Shown here: piece after piece, positions 18,708 through 27,976 of the stretch
Position numbering within the stretch: position 1 is the first letter of the stretch
How the letters are laid out: each line of letters begins with the position of its first letter
From: Aurantimonas sp. Leaf443
Lineage (GTDB): Bacteria > Pseudomonadota > Alphaproteobacteria > Rhizobiales > Rhizobiaceae
Length of the DNA: 64,000 nucleotides
Direction of reading: 5' to 3'
Assembly: GCF_001425575.1 (NCBI RefSeq)
Contig: NZ_LMRD01000010.1
Span: forward strand, 1 to 64,000
The notes under the pieces: generated by a model
Seen by the model: the letters and a program-made list of their open reading frames with translations, nothing else
Databases searched by the model: none
What the model was told of the DNA's origin: nothing
Translations under genes and position numbers: made by a program

Positions 18708-18756
18708 CGGGCGATGACGGTCGCGCGTGGTCGACCCTTGGAGCGCGCGCGGTGAC

Positions 18757-18892
18757 GCGGTGCTCCGTCGATGCTATCGCCAGCCGGCGACACGAGGTGC
18801 GGGAGAGCGCGACATGGCCGAGAAGGTGATCTTCGACACCGATCCGGGGCAGGACGACGCGGTGGCGATCCTTGCGGCGCTGGGCTCGCCGG
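18757..18892 (+). repeat. Right copy of imperfect direct repeat around the MNT/HEPN pair
   Basis: Matches 17618-17760 at about 94% excluding the 7-bp indel. This copy carries the leader and start of the intact nucleoside hydrolase gene. The 996 bases between the copies contain only the MNT/HEPN pair and short flanks. Confidence 0.85.
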
Positions 18893-19755
18893 CCGAGATC
18901 GAGGTGCTCGGCATCGTCACCGTCGCCGGCAACATCCCGATCCATCACACGACGCGCAACGCCCTGCGGCTCGTGGAACTGGCCGGCCGTACCGAGGTGC
19001 CGGTCATCCAGGGCTGCGACCGGCCGCTGGTGCGCCGGCTCGTCACCGCCGAGCACGTGCACGGGCAGACCGGGCTCGACGGGTCGGACCTGCCCGAGCC
19101 CTCGATCGCCGCCCGGCCCGGCCACGGCGTCGACTTCATCGTCGAGACGGTGCGCGCGCACGAAGCGGGCACGATCAGCCTTCTGGCGCTCGGGCCCCTG
19201 ACCAATGTCGCGCTGGCGCTGCAGAAGGCGCCGGACATCGCGGGCCGGCTGAAGCGCATCGTGCTCATGGGCGGGGCCTATTTCGAGGTCGGCAACATCA
19301 CCCCCGCCGCCGAGTTCAACATCTATGTGGACCCCGAAGCGGCCGCGATGGTGGTGGCGAGCGGCGTGCCGCTGGTCATGCTGCCGCTCGACGTGACCCA
19401 TGCGATGCGCTCGACCAAGCCGCGCATCGCCGCCTTCGCCGGGCTCGGCAACCGGGCGGGCGAGGCGGTCGCGGCCATGCTCTCCTTCTCCGAGGTCTAC
19501 GACCTCAGGAAATACGGCTGGGACGGCGCGCCGCTGCACGACCCCTGCGTGACCGCCTATGTCCTCGCGCCCCATCTCTTCGAGGGCCGGCACATCAACG
19601 TGGAGATCGAGACGGCGAGCGCGCTCACGCGCGGCATGACGGTGGCCGACTACTGGGGCGTGACCGACCGCGCGCCGAACGCCTTCTACGTGCGCTCGGG
19701 CGATGCCGACGCCTTCTTCGCGCTCCTGACCGAGCGTATCGCGACCTTGCCGTGA
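18814..19755 (+). CDS. Inosine-uridine preferring nucleoside hydrolase
   Basis: Hydrolyses nucleosides to base and ribose. The N-terminal DTDPGQDDAVA (residues 8-18) supplies the calcium-binding Asp cluster; VTVAGNIPIHHTTRNAL, the central MGGAY and EFNIYVDPEAA, and a C-terminal HDPCVTAY complete the family pattern. The 313-aa length is normal. The ATG at 18814 is chosen because similarity starts there and the same start is kept in the truncated copy at 17682. It belongs functionally with the nucleoside importer. Confidence 0.95.
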   Translation: MAEKVIFDTDPGQDDAVAILAALGSPAEIEVLGIVTVAGNIPIHHTTRNALRLVELAGRTEVPVIQGCDRPLVRRLVTAEHVHGQTGLDGSDLPEPSIAARPGHGVDFIVETVRAHEAGTISLLALGPLTNVALALQKAPDIAGRLKRIVLMGGAYFEVGNITPAAEFNIYVDPEAAAMVVASGVPLVMLPLDVTHAMRSTKPRIAAFAGLGNRAGEAVAAMLSFSEVYDLRKYGWDGAPLHDPCVTAYVLAPHLFEGRHINVEIETASALTRGMTVADYWGVTDRAPNAFYVRSGDADAFFALLTERIATLP

Positions 19756-19816
19756 CGCGTCGGTAACGGCCCGAGGCGACAACAGCGCCGAGCCGCGTAA
19801 ACGACGACGTTTGCCG

Positions 19817-20032
19817 TCAGTAATGCGGCGGCTTGGTGATCTCGGGCCGCGCGAAGCCGCCCTCCTCCAGACCGTTCACGCGGTCGGCGATCTGCTTGAC
19901 GGCGCGCTGCAGCGCGACGAGCTGGTCGTGCGCGCCCTTCAGCTCGTCCGAGAGTTCCTCGATCGTCTTGGCCTGGTGGGCCACCATGATCTCGAGATCC
20001 TCGATCCTCTGGCGGTCGACGTCGCTGCTCAT
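19817..20032 (-). CDS. slyX: SlyX-family coiled-coil protein
   Basis: A 71-aa protein that is almost entirely one amphipathic helix (RIEDLEIMVAHQAKTIEELSDEL, then ALQRAVKQIADRV), ending in the characteristic short PPHY tail of SlyX. Its molecular role is not established. The ATG at 20032 overlaps the thioesterase stop (ATGA), so the two are co-translated, antiparallel to the nucleoside genes on both sides. Confidence 0.85.
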   Translation of the reverse strand: MSSDVDRQRIEDLEIMVAHQAKTIEELSDELKGAHDQLVALQRAVKQIADRVNGLEEGGFARPEITKPPHY

Positions 20033-20487
20033 CGCATCATCTCCTGCAGTGCTCTTCGCATCGCCTCGCCATGCGCGACCGGACGGCGCGTCAGGCGCTC
20101 GACGCTGACATGGACGAAGAAGCCGTCGGCCGCGGCCGTCTCCGCCTCGCCCCCGAACAGGGCGATCTCGTAGCGCACCGAGGAGCGCCCGAGATGGCCG
20201 ACCCTGAGGCCCGCCGTGACGGGCTGGGGGAAGGCGAGTTCGCGATGATAGCGGCATCCGCTTTCCACGACGAGGCCGATCGGCCCCTGCCCGCGCAGGT
20301 CGAGAAGCCCGGCCCCGATGAGGAAGGCGTTCACCGCCGAATCGAACAGCGCGTAGTGCACGACGTTGTTCATGTGGCCGTAGGCGTCGTTGTCGCTCCA
20401 GCGCGTCGTCAGCGGCACGAAGCGGGCGTAGTCGGCCCGCACGGGCGGCTCCCCGCGCCCGGCGCCCGGCTTGCGATCCTCCGTCAT
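20029..20487 (-). CDS. Hotdog-fold acyl-CoA thioesterase
   Basis: A 152-aa protein of the 4-hydroxybenzoyl-CoA thioesterase/YbgC type. The segment WSDNDAYGHMNNVVHYALFD contains the Asp-Asn-x-GH-NN pattern of the active helix and is followed by hotdog beta strands (GCRYHRELAFPQPVTAGLRV). Probably a cytoplasmic thioesterase of unknown acyl specificity. GGGAGG precedes the ATG at 20487. It is divergent from the transporter ATPase gene at 20605, so promoters for both must lie within 117 bp. Confidence 0.9.
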   Translation of the reverse strand: MTEDRKPGAGRGEPPVRADYARFVPLTTRWSDNDAYGHMNNVVHYALFDSAVNAFLIGAGLLDLRGQGPIGLVVESGCRYHRELAFPQPVTAGLRVGHLGRSSVRYEIALFGGEAETAAADGFFVHVSVERLTRRPVAHGEAMRRALQEMMR

Positions 20488-20604
20488 CGTCCCTCCCCGT
20501 CCGGTTCGGCGCGGCCCGAAGCCGCCCGGGCGCCGAGCCTTTGCTTTCGGCGCGGCAGAGCCTAGTCTCACGACCGACCGACTATCGACAAGCGAGCATC
20601 GTGA

Positions 20605-22140
20605 ATGGCCGAGCCGGCGATCGAACTGATCGACATCGACAAGACCTTCGGCGCCGTGCACGCGAACCGCCGGATCAACCTGACGGTCGAGAAGGGCACG
20701 ATCCACGGCATCGTCGGCGAGAACGGCGCCGGCAAGTCGACGCTGATGTCGATCCTCTACGGCTTCTACCAGGCCGATCGCGGCGAGATCCGCGTCGGCG
20801 GCCGCACGGTCCAGATCCTCGATCCGAACGCGGCCATCGCGGCGGGCATCGGCATGGTGCACCAGCATTTCATGCTGGTCGACACTTTCACCGTCGTCGA
20901 GAACGTCATGCTCGGCGCCGAGCAGTCGCCGCTTCTGGCCAAGGGCATCGCCAGGGTGCGGGCGGAGCTGAAGCGGCTGGAACGCGACCACAGGCTCGAC
21001 GTCGATCCCGACGCCGTGGTCGAGACGCTGCCCGTCGGGCGCCAGCAGCGCGTGGAGATCCTGAAGGCGCTCTATCGCGGCGCCGACATCCTCATCCTCG
21101 ACGAGCCGACCGGCGTCCTCACCCCGCCCGAGGCCGACCACCTCTTCGCCGTGCTGCGCCAGCTGCGCGACGCCGGCAAGACCGTCATCCTCATCACCCA
21201 CAAGCTGCGCGAGATCATGGACGTGACGGACGCCGTCTCGGTCATGCGCCGCGGCGAGATGGTGGCGACGCGGCGCACCGCGCAGACCTCCGTCGGCGAA
21301 CTCGCCGAGCTGATGGTCGGGCGGCGCGTCCTCCTCACCGTCGACAAGGCGCCGGCCCGGCCCGCGGCCACCGCGCTCGCCGTCCGGAACCTGACGGTGC
21401 GCGACGAGCGCGGCGTCACCATGTGCGACGACCTCACCTTCGAGCTGCGCTCCGGCGAGATCGTCGGCATCGCGGGGGTCGCCGGCAACGGGCAGTCCGA
21501 GCTCCTGGAGACGCTGGCCGGCATCCGCCGGGCCAGTTCGGGCCGCATCACCCTTCTCGGCGAGACGATCGACCCCGCGAGCGGACGCGTCGATCCCGCC
21601 GCGATGCGCGCGCGGGGCCTCGCCCACGTGCCGGAGGACCGCCACCACATGGGCCTCGTCCTGCCCTTCAAGGCCTACGAGAACGCGATCCTCGGCTATC
21701 ACGACGATCCCGCGCTGCGGCGCGGCCCGCTTCTCGACGTCGCCGCCATGCGCCGGCGCGCCGAGGGCGAGATCGCCGCCTACGACATCCGCCCGCCCGC
21801 CTGCGACCTGAAGACCGCCAACTTCTCCGGCGGCAACCAGCAGAAGATCGTGCTCGCGCGCGAGATGGAGCGCGACCCGAAAGTGCTCCTCATCGGCCAG
21901 CCGACGCGCGGCGTCGATGTCGGAGCCATCGAGTTCATCCACCGCCGCATCGTGGAGATGCGCGACGCCGGCAAGGCGATCCTTCTCGTCTCCGTCGAGC
22001 TCGACGAGATCCGCGCGCTCTGCGACCGCATCCTCGTCATGTTCGCCGGGCGCATCGTCGGCGAGCGCCCGGGCGGGGCGGACGAGAACGAACTCGGCCT
22101 CCTGATGGCCGGCATCGAAAGCCGCGAGGCCGCCGAGTGA
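20605..22140 (+). CDS. Nucleoside ABC transporter ATPase with two nucleotide-binding domains
   Basis: A 511-aa tandem ATPase of the sugar/nucleoside (RbsA/NupA-like) class. The first domain has Walker A GENGAGKST, a VGRQQRVEILKAL signature-like segment and Walker B ILILDEPTGVLTP; the second has GVAGNGQSELLE and the signature FSGGNQQKIVLARE. The degenerate Walker A of the second half is usual in this class. It powers the two permeases at 22580-24687 together with the BMP binding protein. Confidence 0.95.
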   Translation: MAEPAIELIDIDKTFGAVHANRRINLTVEKGTIHGIVGENGAGKSTLMSILYGFYQADRGEIRVGGRTVQILDPNAAIAAGIGMVHQHFMLVDTFTVVENVMLGAEQSPLLAKGIARVRAELKRLERDHRLDVDPDAVVETLPVGRQQRVEILKALYRGADILILDEPTGVLTPPEADHLFAVLRQLRDAGKTVILITHKLREIMDVTDAVSVMRRGEMVATRRTAQTSVGELAELMVGRRVLLTVDKAPARPAATALAVRNLTVRDERGVTMCDDLTFELRSGEIVGIAGVAGNGQSELLETLAGIRRASSGRITLLGETIDPASGRVDPAAMRARGLAHVPEDRHHMGLVLPFKAYENAILGYHDDPALRRGPLLDVAAMRRRAEGEIAAYDIRPPACDLKTANFSGGNQQKIVLAREMERDPKVLLIGQPTRGVDVGAIEFIHRRIVEMRDAGKAILLVSVELDEIRALCDRILVMFAGRIVGERPGGADENELGLLMAGIESREAAE

Positions 22141-22583
22141 GGGACGCGCGCCTCACGCTCCTGACCCTCGGCGTCGCCGATCTCGAAAGCGCGGCCCGTT
22201 TCTACGAGGCGCTCGGCTGGGCGCGTACGGGGGCGGGCAACGAGAGCGTCGTGTTCCTGCAGGGCGAAGGCCTCGTCCTCTCGCTCTTCGGCCTCGACGA
22301 TCTGGCGCGCGATGCCGGGCTCGAGCCCGGCGCGGCGCTGCCGGCCTTCCGCGGCATGGCGCTCGCGATCAACCTGCCGGACGAGGCCGGGACGGACCGG
22401 CTCTACGCCGCGGCGCTCGCCGCCGGCGCCAGCGCCGTGAAGCCGCCTCAGAAGGCGCCCTGGGGCGGCTATTCCGGCTATTTCGCCGATCCCGACGGCC
22501 ATCTGTGGGAACTGGCCCACAATCCCTTCTTCCCGCTCACACCGGAGGGCCACGTGAACCTTCTCGCCAAGGACGGCGCATGA
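22137..22583 (+). CDS. VOC-fold (glyoxalase-like) protein inside transporter operon
   Basis: A 148-aa vicinal oxygen chelate protein: beta-alpha-beta modules LTLGVADLESAARFYEALGW and the C-terminal GYSGYFADPDGHLWELAHNP, which supplies the usual metal-binding Glu. It starts at GTG 22137 in overlap with the ATPase stop and ends in overlap with the permease start, so it is locked into the operon. Function is unknown; the context suggests handling of a nucleoside-derived or aldehyde metabolite. Confidence 0.9.
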   Translation: MRDARLTLLTLGVADLESAARFYEALGWARTGAGNESVVFLQGEGLVLSLFGLDDLARDAGLEPGAALPAFRGMALAINLPDEAGTDRLYAAALAAGASAVKPPQKAPWGGYSGYFADPDGHLWELAHNPFFPLTPEGHVNLLAKDGA

Positions 22584-23719
22584 GCCGTCCCTATGCCAAG
22601 CTGCCCGCCTCCGTCGAGTTCGGCCTCATCCCCCTCGTCAATCTCGTCGTCGCCTTCGCCGTCGCCGGCCTCGTCGTCCTGGCCGTCGGCGAAAGCCCGG
22701 TGGAGGCGGCGCGGCTGATGCTGCGCGGGGCCTTCGGCTACGGCGAGGGCATCGGCTTCACGCTCTACTACGCGACGAACTTCATCTTCACCGGCCTTGC
22801 CGTCGCGGTCGCCTTCCATGCCGGGCTCTTCAACATCGGCGGCGAGGGGCAGGCCTATCTCGGCGGGCTCGGCGTCGCGCTCGTCGCGCTCGGCCTCGGC
22901 GCGCTCCTGCCCTGGTGGCTGACGCTGCCGATCGCCATCCTCGCCTCGGCGCTGTTCGGCGCGGCCTGGGCCTTCCTGCCCGGCCTCCTGCAGGCGACGC
23001 GCGGCAGCCACGTCGTCATCACCACCATCATGTTCAACTTCATCGCCGCCAGCCTGATGGTCTATCTCCTGGCCGGCCCGCTGAAGCCCATGGGCACGAT
23101 GGCGCCGGAGACGGCGACCTTTGCGGCGGGCGGACAGCTGCCCAAGCTCGGGCCCCTGTTCGAGCTCTTCGGCGTGCGGCTCGGCGGCGCGCCGCTCAAC
23201 GTCTCGCTCTTCGTGGCGCTGGCGGCCGCCCTCCTCGTCTGGCTCATGATCTGGCGCACCAGGCTCGGCTACGAGATCCGAACGCTCGGCCATTCGCCGA
23301 AGGCCGCGCATTATGCGGGCATGTCGCGCACGCGCCTCGTCGTCATCGCCATGGCGATCTCCGGCGCGCTCGCCGGCATGATGGCGCTGAACCCGGTGAT
23401 GGGCGACCAGTACCGGCTCGTGATCGACTTTCCCTCCGGCGCCGGCTTCGTGGGCATCGCCGTCGCGCTGATGGGACGGGGCCACCCGGTCGGCATCGTC
23501 CTGGCCGCACTCCTCTTCGGCGTCCTCTACCAGGGCGGGGCGGAGCTCGCCTTCGACATGCCCTCGATCTCGCGCGACATGATCGTCATCATCCAGGGCC
23601 TCGTCATCCTCTTCGCCGGCGCCCTCGAGAACATGGTGCGCCCGGCGGTCGGGGGTGCGTGGCGCATCCTGGCGCCGCGCGGCACCGGCCCGGCCGCCGC
23701 CCCCGGGGAGACGCGCTGA
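22580..23719 (+). CDS. Nucleoside ABC transporter permease 1
   Basis: A 379-aa inner-membrane permease of the branched-chain/RbsC superfamily (NupP/YufP-like). About nine or ten hydrophobic helices; landmarks are FNIGGEGQAYLGGLGVAL and the family segment GHSPKAAHYAGMSRTRLVV, which contacts the ATPase. The ATG overlaps the VOC stop, and its TGA shares a base with the next ATG. Confidence 0.94.
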   Translation: MSRPYAKLPASVEFGLIPLVNLVVAFAVAGLVVLAVGESPVEAARLMLRGAFGYGEGIGFTLYYATNFIFTGLAVAVAFHAGLFNIGGEGQAYLGGLGVALVALGLGALLPWWLTLPIAILASALFGAAWAFLPGLLQATRGSHVVITTIMFNFIAASLMVYLLAGPLKPMGTMAPETATFAAGGQLPKLGPLFELFGVRLGGAPLNVSLFVALAAALLVWLMIWRTRLGYEIRTLGHSPKAAHYAGMSRTRLVVIAMAISGALAGMMALNPVMGDQYRLVIDFPSGAGFVGIAVALMGRGHPVGIVLAALLFGVLYQGGAELAFDMPSISRDMIVIIQGLVILFAGALENMVRPAVGGAWRILAPRGTGPAAAPGETR

Positions 23720-24687
23720 TGGACGCGAACACGCTCGTCAACCTCCTCGATTCCACCATCCGCCTGTCGACGCCGCTCCTCTTCGCCGCGCTCGCCGGCC
23801 TCTATTCCGAGCGCTCGGGGATCTTCGACATCAGCCTCGAGGGCAAGATGCTGATCGCCGCCTTCGCCTCGGCGAGCGTCGCCGCCGTCACGGGCTCGGC
23901 CTTCGCGGGGCTCGGCGTCGGCATCCTCGCGGCGATCGGCTTCTCGCTCGTCCACGGCCTCGCCTCCATCACCTATCGCGGCAACCAGATCGTCTCGGGC
24001 GTGGCGCTGAACTTCATCGCCTCGGGCCTGACCATCATCCTGGGCGCGGCCTGGTTCGCGCGCGGCGGCTCGACGCCGAGCCTCACAGGGGCGCAGCGCT
24101 TTTCGCCCATCGCCCTGCCGGGCGCCGACGCCCTGCGCGACGTGCCTGTCCTCGGCCGCTTCTATGCCGACATCGTCTCCGGCCAGACGCTCCTCGTCTA
24201 CGTCGCCTTCGCCATGGTGCCGCTCACCTGGTGGGTGCTCTACCGCACGCGCTTCGGCCTCAGGCTGCGGGCGGTCGGCGAGAATCCGGCGGCGGTGGAC
24301 ACGGCGGGCATCTCGGTCGCCTTCCTGCGCTACCGCGCCGTCGTCATCTGCGGCCTGCTCACCGGGCTCGCCGGCTCCTATCTGGCGCTCGCGCAGGCCG
24401 CCGGCTTCACGCGCGAGATGTCGGCCGGCAAGGGCTATATCGCGCTCGCCGCCCTCATCTTCGCCAACTGGAAGCCGGTGCCGGTGATGCTCGCCTGCCT
24501 CCTCTTCGGCTTTCTCGACGCGATCTCGATCCGCCTGCCGGGGCTTTCCATTCCCGGCCTCGGCGCCGTGCCGCTGCAGGTGGTGCAGGCCTTGCCCTAC
24601 ATCCTCACCGTCGTGCTGCTGGCCGGCTTCATCGGCAAGGCGAGCGCGCCCAAGGCCGGCGGCATCCCCTATGTGAAGGAACGCTGA
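23719..24687 (+). CDS. Nucleoside ABC transporter permease 2
   Basis: A 322-aa permease (NupQ/YufQ-like) with about eight membrane helices. It begins in a TGATG overlap with permease 1. Motifs: YSERSGIFDISLEGKMLIAA near the N-terminus and RAVGENPAAVDTAGISVAFLRY as the coupling loop. The paired, non-identical permeases, tandem ATPase and BMP receptor match the known nucleoside importer architecture. Confidence 0.94.
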   Translation: MDANTLVNLLDSTIRLSTPLLFAALAGLYSERSGIFDISLEGKMLIAAFASASVAAVTGSAFAGLGVGILAAIGFSLVHGLASITYRGNQIVSGVALNFIASGLTIILGAAWFARGGSTPSLTGAQRFSPIALPGADALRDVPVLGRFYADIVSGQTLLVYVAFAMVPLTWWVLYRTRFGLRLRAVGENPAAVDTAGISVAFLRYRAVVICGLLTGLAGSYLALAQAAGFTREMSAGKGYIALAALIFANWKPVPVMLACLLFGFLDAISIRLPGLSIPGLGAVPLQVVQALPYILTVVLLAGFIGKASAPKAGGIPYVKER

Positions 24688-24691
24688 GCCG

Positions 24692-25087
24692 ATGTCCGAC
24701 GACCTGTTCCTGCGCGCCCGGCAGGCGATGCGAAAGGCGCATGCGCCCTATTCGAGCTTCCCCGTGGGCGCGGCGCTGCGCACGACGGACGGGCGCATCT
24801 ATGCCGGCTGCAACGTGGAGAGCGTCGCCTTTCCCGAGGGCTGGTGCGCTGAGACGACGGCGATCGGCCACATGGTGATGGACGGCGGCGGGCGCATCGC
24901 GGAGATCGCGGTGGTGGCCGAGAAGCTCGTGGCCTGCAGCCCCTGCGGCGGCTGCCGCCAGCGCATCGCCGAATTCGCGAGCGCGCAGACGCGCGTCCAT
25001 CTGTGCGACGCGGCGGGCGGCGTCGTGGAGACGGTGGCGATGGGCGAACTCCTGCCGCGCGCCTTCGACACGACGAGCCTCTCGTGA
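24692..25087 (+). CDS. cdd: Cytidine deaminase
   Basis: Converts cytidine or deoxycytidine to uridine forms. A 131-aa homotetrameric-type enzyme with the zinc site visible as C52-A-E54 (general base Glu) and P84-C85-G-G-C88. It lies 4 bases after the permease and overlaps the next gene by GTGA. Confidence 0.95.
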   Translation: MSDDLFLRARQAMRKAHAPYSSFPVGAALRTTDGRIYAGCNVESVAFPEGWCAETTAIGHMVMDGGGRIAEIAVVAEKLVACSPCGGCRQRIAEFASAQTRVHLCDAAGGVVETVAMGELLPRAFDTTSLS

Positions 25088-25887
25088 GCGCCGCCGCGCT
25101 CCTGCGGGAAAGGCTCGCCGGGCGGCGCCCGAACGTGGCGCTGATCCTGGGCTCGGGCCTCGGCGCGCTCGCCGAAGGGCTGGCGGAGCGGATCGAGATT
25201 CCCTTCGCCGACATTCCCGGCTTTCCGCGAAGTTCGGTCAGCGGCCATGCCGGCGCGCTCGTCTCCGGCCGCCTGGAGGGGCGCGAGGTGATCGTCGTCT
25301 CCGGCCGCGTCCACTATTACGAGCGCGGCGACGCGGCGGCCATGCGCCCCGTGCTGGAGGCGCTCGCGACGTTGGGCGTGCGCACGCTCGTCCTCACCAA
25401 TTCCGCCGGCTCGGTGCGCCAGGAGATGGCGCCCGGCTCGGTGATGGTGATCGCGGACCACATCAACTTCTCCGGCCTCAACCCGCTGATCGGCGAGCCG
25501 GACGAGCGCCGCTTCGCCGGCATGACCGCCGCCTACGACGCGACCTTACGCGAGCGGATCTCGGACGTCGCGGCCGCGCTCGGCGAGGAGCTGCATTCGG
25601 GCGTCTACATGTGGTTCTCCGGCCCCTCCTTCGAGACGCCGGCCGAGATCGCCATGGCGCGCACGCTCGGCGCCGACGCGGTGGGCATGTCGACCGTGCC
25701 AGAGACGATCCTCGCCCGCTTCCTCGGGCTGAAGGTCCTGGCCGCCTCGGTCGTCACCAATTACGGGGCCGGCATGACCGGCGCCGAACTCTCGCATGCC
25801 GAGACCAAGGAGATGGCGCCGAAGGGCGGCGCGCGCCTGTCGCGCCTCCTCGCCGCCCTCCTGAGACAAGGACATCTCGATGACTGA
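25084..25887 (+). CDS. Purine-nucleoside phosphorylase (trimeric PNP family)
   Basis: Phosphorolysis of purine nucleosides to base and ribose-1-phosphate. Begins at GTG 25084 in overlap with cdd. Motifs: LILGSGLGALAE phosphate loop, SGHAGALVSGRLEG, VLTNSAGSVRQEMAPGSVM, the purine-site segment MWFSGPSFETPAEI, and the VVTNYGAG near the C-terminus. The 267-aa length fits the low-molecular-mass PNP/MTAP family. PunA or DeoD specificity cannot be settled from sequence. Confidence 0.94.
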   Translation: MSAAALLRERLAGRRPNVALILGSGLGALAEGLAERIEIPFADIPGFPRSSVSGHAGALVSGRLEGREVIVVSGRVHYYERGDAAAMRPVLEALATLGVRTLVLTNSAGSVRQEMAPGSVMVIADHINFSGLNPLIGEPDERRFAGMTAAYDATLRERISDVAAALGEELHSGVYMWFSGPSFETPAEIAMARTLGADAVGMSTVPETILARFLGLKVLAASVVTNYGAGMTGAELSHAETKEMAPKGGARLSRLLAALLRQGHLDD

Positions 25888-26638
25888 CGATCCCGCCGCC
25901 AAGGCCCGCCGCCTCATCGCCTGCCTCGACCTCACCGACCTGTCCGACACGTCCTCGCAGGCGGATGTCGCGGCGCTCTGCGAGCGGGCCGTCACGCCCG
26001 AGGGCAGGGTCGCCGCGATCTGCATCTGGCCGCGCTTCGTCGCCTTCGCCGCCGAACGCCTCGATCCCGCCATCCGCATCGCGACGGTCGTGAACTTCCC
26101 CGCCGGCGAGGACGACGTGGCGGCGACCTGCGACGAGACGCGGCGGGCCGTCGCGGACGGGGCGCACGAGATCGACCTCGTGATCGCCCATTCCAGGCTC
26201 CCCGTCGATCCCGGCTTCGTGACGGCGCAGGTGGCGGCGGTGAAGGACGCCTGTGGAGGCGCGCTCCTGAAGACGATCCTGGAGACCGGCGAGCTCGCCG
26301 ACGCGGCGACGATCCGCCTCGCCTGCCGGGCCGCGCTCGAGGGCGGCGCCGATTTCCTGAAGACCTCCACCGGCAAGCGCCCCGTCGCGGCGACGCCCGC
26401 CTCCGCGCGCCTCCTGATGGAGGCGGCCGCCGGCGCCGGGCGCCCGGTCGGCGTGAAGCCCGCCGGCGGCATCCGCAGCTTCGAGGACGCGGCGGCCTAT
26501 GCCGATCTCGCCGAGGCGATCCTGGGGCCGGGCGGCGCGACGCCCGCCCGCTTCCGGCTCGGCGCCTCCGGCGTCCTCGCCGATCTCCTCGCCGTCGCGC
26601 GCGGCGAGCGCCGCCCGGCCGCCGGCGCCGCCTATTGA
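25880..26638 (+). CDS. deoC: Deoxyribose-phosphate aldolase
   Basis: Cleaves deoxyribose-5-phosphate to glyceraldehyde-3-phosphate and acetaldehyde. TIM barrel of 252 aa with the Schiff-base Lys in FLKTSTGK and the second catalytic Lys in GVKPAGGIR. Overlaps the PNP gene by 8 bases and the deoA start by one base. Confidence 0.95.
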   Translation: MTDDPAAKARRLIACLDLTDLSDTSSQADVAALCERAVTPEGRVAAICIWPRFVAFAAERLDPAIRIATVVNFPAGEDDVAATCDETRRAVADGAHEIDLVIAHSRLPVDPGFVTAQVAAVKDACGGALLKTILETGELADAATIRLACRAALEGGADFLKTSTGKRPVAATPASARLLMEAAAGAGRPVGVKPAGGIRSFEDAAAYADLAEAILGPGGATPARFRLGASGVLADLLAVARGERRPAAGAAY

Positions 26639-27954
26639 TGGCACCGCTGCCGCAGGAGACCATCCGGCACAAGCGCGATGGCGGCGAACTGGCCCCCGCG
26701 GCCATCGCCGCCTTCGTCGAGGGCCTGTCGACGGGGCGGATCGGCGAGGGGCAGATCGGCGCCTTCGCCATGGCGGTGTTCCTGAAGGGCATGACGCGCG
26801 CCGAGACCGTGGCGCTGACGCTCGCCCTGCGCGATTCCGGCGACGTGCTCGACTGGTCCGGTCTCGACCGCCCGGTGGTGGACAAGCATTCGACGGGCGG
26901 CATCGGCGACAACGTCTCGCTGATGCTCGCGCCGCTCGTCGCGGCCTGCGGAGGCGCGGTGCCGATGATCTCCGGCCGCGGCCTCGGCCATACCGGCGGC
27001 ACGCTCGACAAGCTGGAGGCGATCCCCGGCTACGACGTCTCGCCCGACCCGGGGGTGCTGACGCGTCTCGTCTCGACGGTCGGCTGCGCCATCGTCGCCC
27101 CGACCGGCCGCCTCGCGCCCGCCGACGGGCGGCTCTACGCCGTGCGCGACGTGACGGCGACGGTGGAATCCGTGCCGCTCATCGTCTCCTCGATCCTCTC
27201 CAAGAAGCTCGCCGCCGGCCTCGGCGCGCTCGTTCTCGACGTGAAGACCGGCTCGGGCGCCTTCATGGCGCGCGAGGCCGACGCCCGCGCGCTGGCGGCC
27301 AGTCTCGTCGAGGTGGCGAACGGCGCCGGCCTTCGCACCAGCGCGCTCCTGACGCGCATGGACGAGGCGCTGGCCTCGGCCGCCGGCAACGCGCTGGAGG
27401 TCGCCAACGCGGTGCGGTTCCTCTCCGGCGCCCATCGCGACGCGCGGCTGGAGCGCGTGACGCTGGCGCTCGCCGGCCAGATGCTGGTTTCGGCGGGCCT
27501 CGCGCAGGCACCGGCGCAAGCCGAGCGGATGGCGCGCGAGGCGCTGGTCAGCGGACGGGCGCTGGAGCGCTTCTCGGCGATGGTCGCGGGGCTCGGCGGC
27601 CCGGCCGACTTCGTCGAGCGCGCGGATGCCTATCTGCCCGCCGCCCCGCTCGTGCGCGACGTGCCCGCGCCGCGATCCGGCACGGTCGTCGCGGTGGACG
27701 CACGGGCGCTCGGCCTTGCCGTCGTCGCGCTCGGCGGCGGGCGCACGCGCCCGCAGGACGGGATCGACCCCGCCGTCGGCCTCGACCGGCTGGCGGAGAT
27801 CGGACGCGAGGTGACACGCGGCGAGCCGATCGCGCGGGTGCATGCGGCGCGCGAGACGCAGGCCGAGGCGGCGCTCGCCTCGGTCGCGGCGGCCTATCGC
27901 ATCGCCGAGGGCACGGTCGCGCGCGCCGACCCCGTGGTCGACCGGATCGGCTGA
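26638..27954 (+). CDS. deoA: Thymidine phosphorylase
   Basis: Phosphorolysis of thymidine and deoxyuridine. The 438-aa protein has the substrate/phosphate motif [26 protein letters not shown] followed by [18 protein letters not shown], both diagnostic. The ATG at 26638 shares a base with the deoC stop (TGATG). It closes the plus-strand salvage operon; the next gene is convergent. Confidence 0.95.
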   Translation: MAPLPQETIRHKRDGGELAPAAIAAFVEGLSTGRIGEGQIGAFAMAVFLKGMTRAETVALTLALRDSGDVLDWSGLDRPVVDKHSTGGIGDNVSLMLAPLVAACGGAVPMISGRGLGHTGGTLDKLEAIPGYDVSPDPGVLTRLVSTVGCAIVAPTGRLAPADGRLYAVRDVTATVESVPLIVSSILSKKLAAGLGALVLDVKTGSGAFMAREADARALAASLVEVANGAGLRTSALLTRMDEALASAAGNALEVANAVRFLSGAHRDARLERVTLALAGQMLVSAGLAQAPAQAERMAREALVSGRALERFSAMVAGLGGPADFVERADAYLPAAPLVRDVPAPRSGTVVAVDARALGLAVVALGGGRTRPQDGIDPAVGLDRLAEIGREVTRGEPIARVHAARETQAEAALASVAAAYRIAEGTVARADPVVDRIG

Positions 27955-27976
27955 CGGGGCGAGCGGGCGCCCCTCC

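Noticed and set aside
20029-21942. 637-codon minus-strand frame across the ATPase and thioesterase genes
   Set aside because: Only the last 152 codons (the thioesterase) show family motifs; the rest is antisense to the ATPase.
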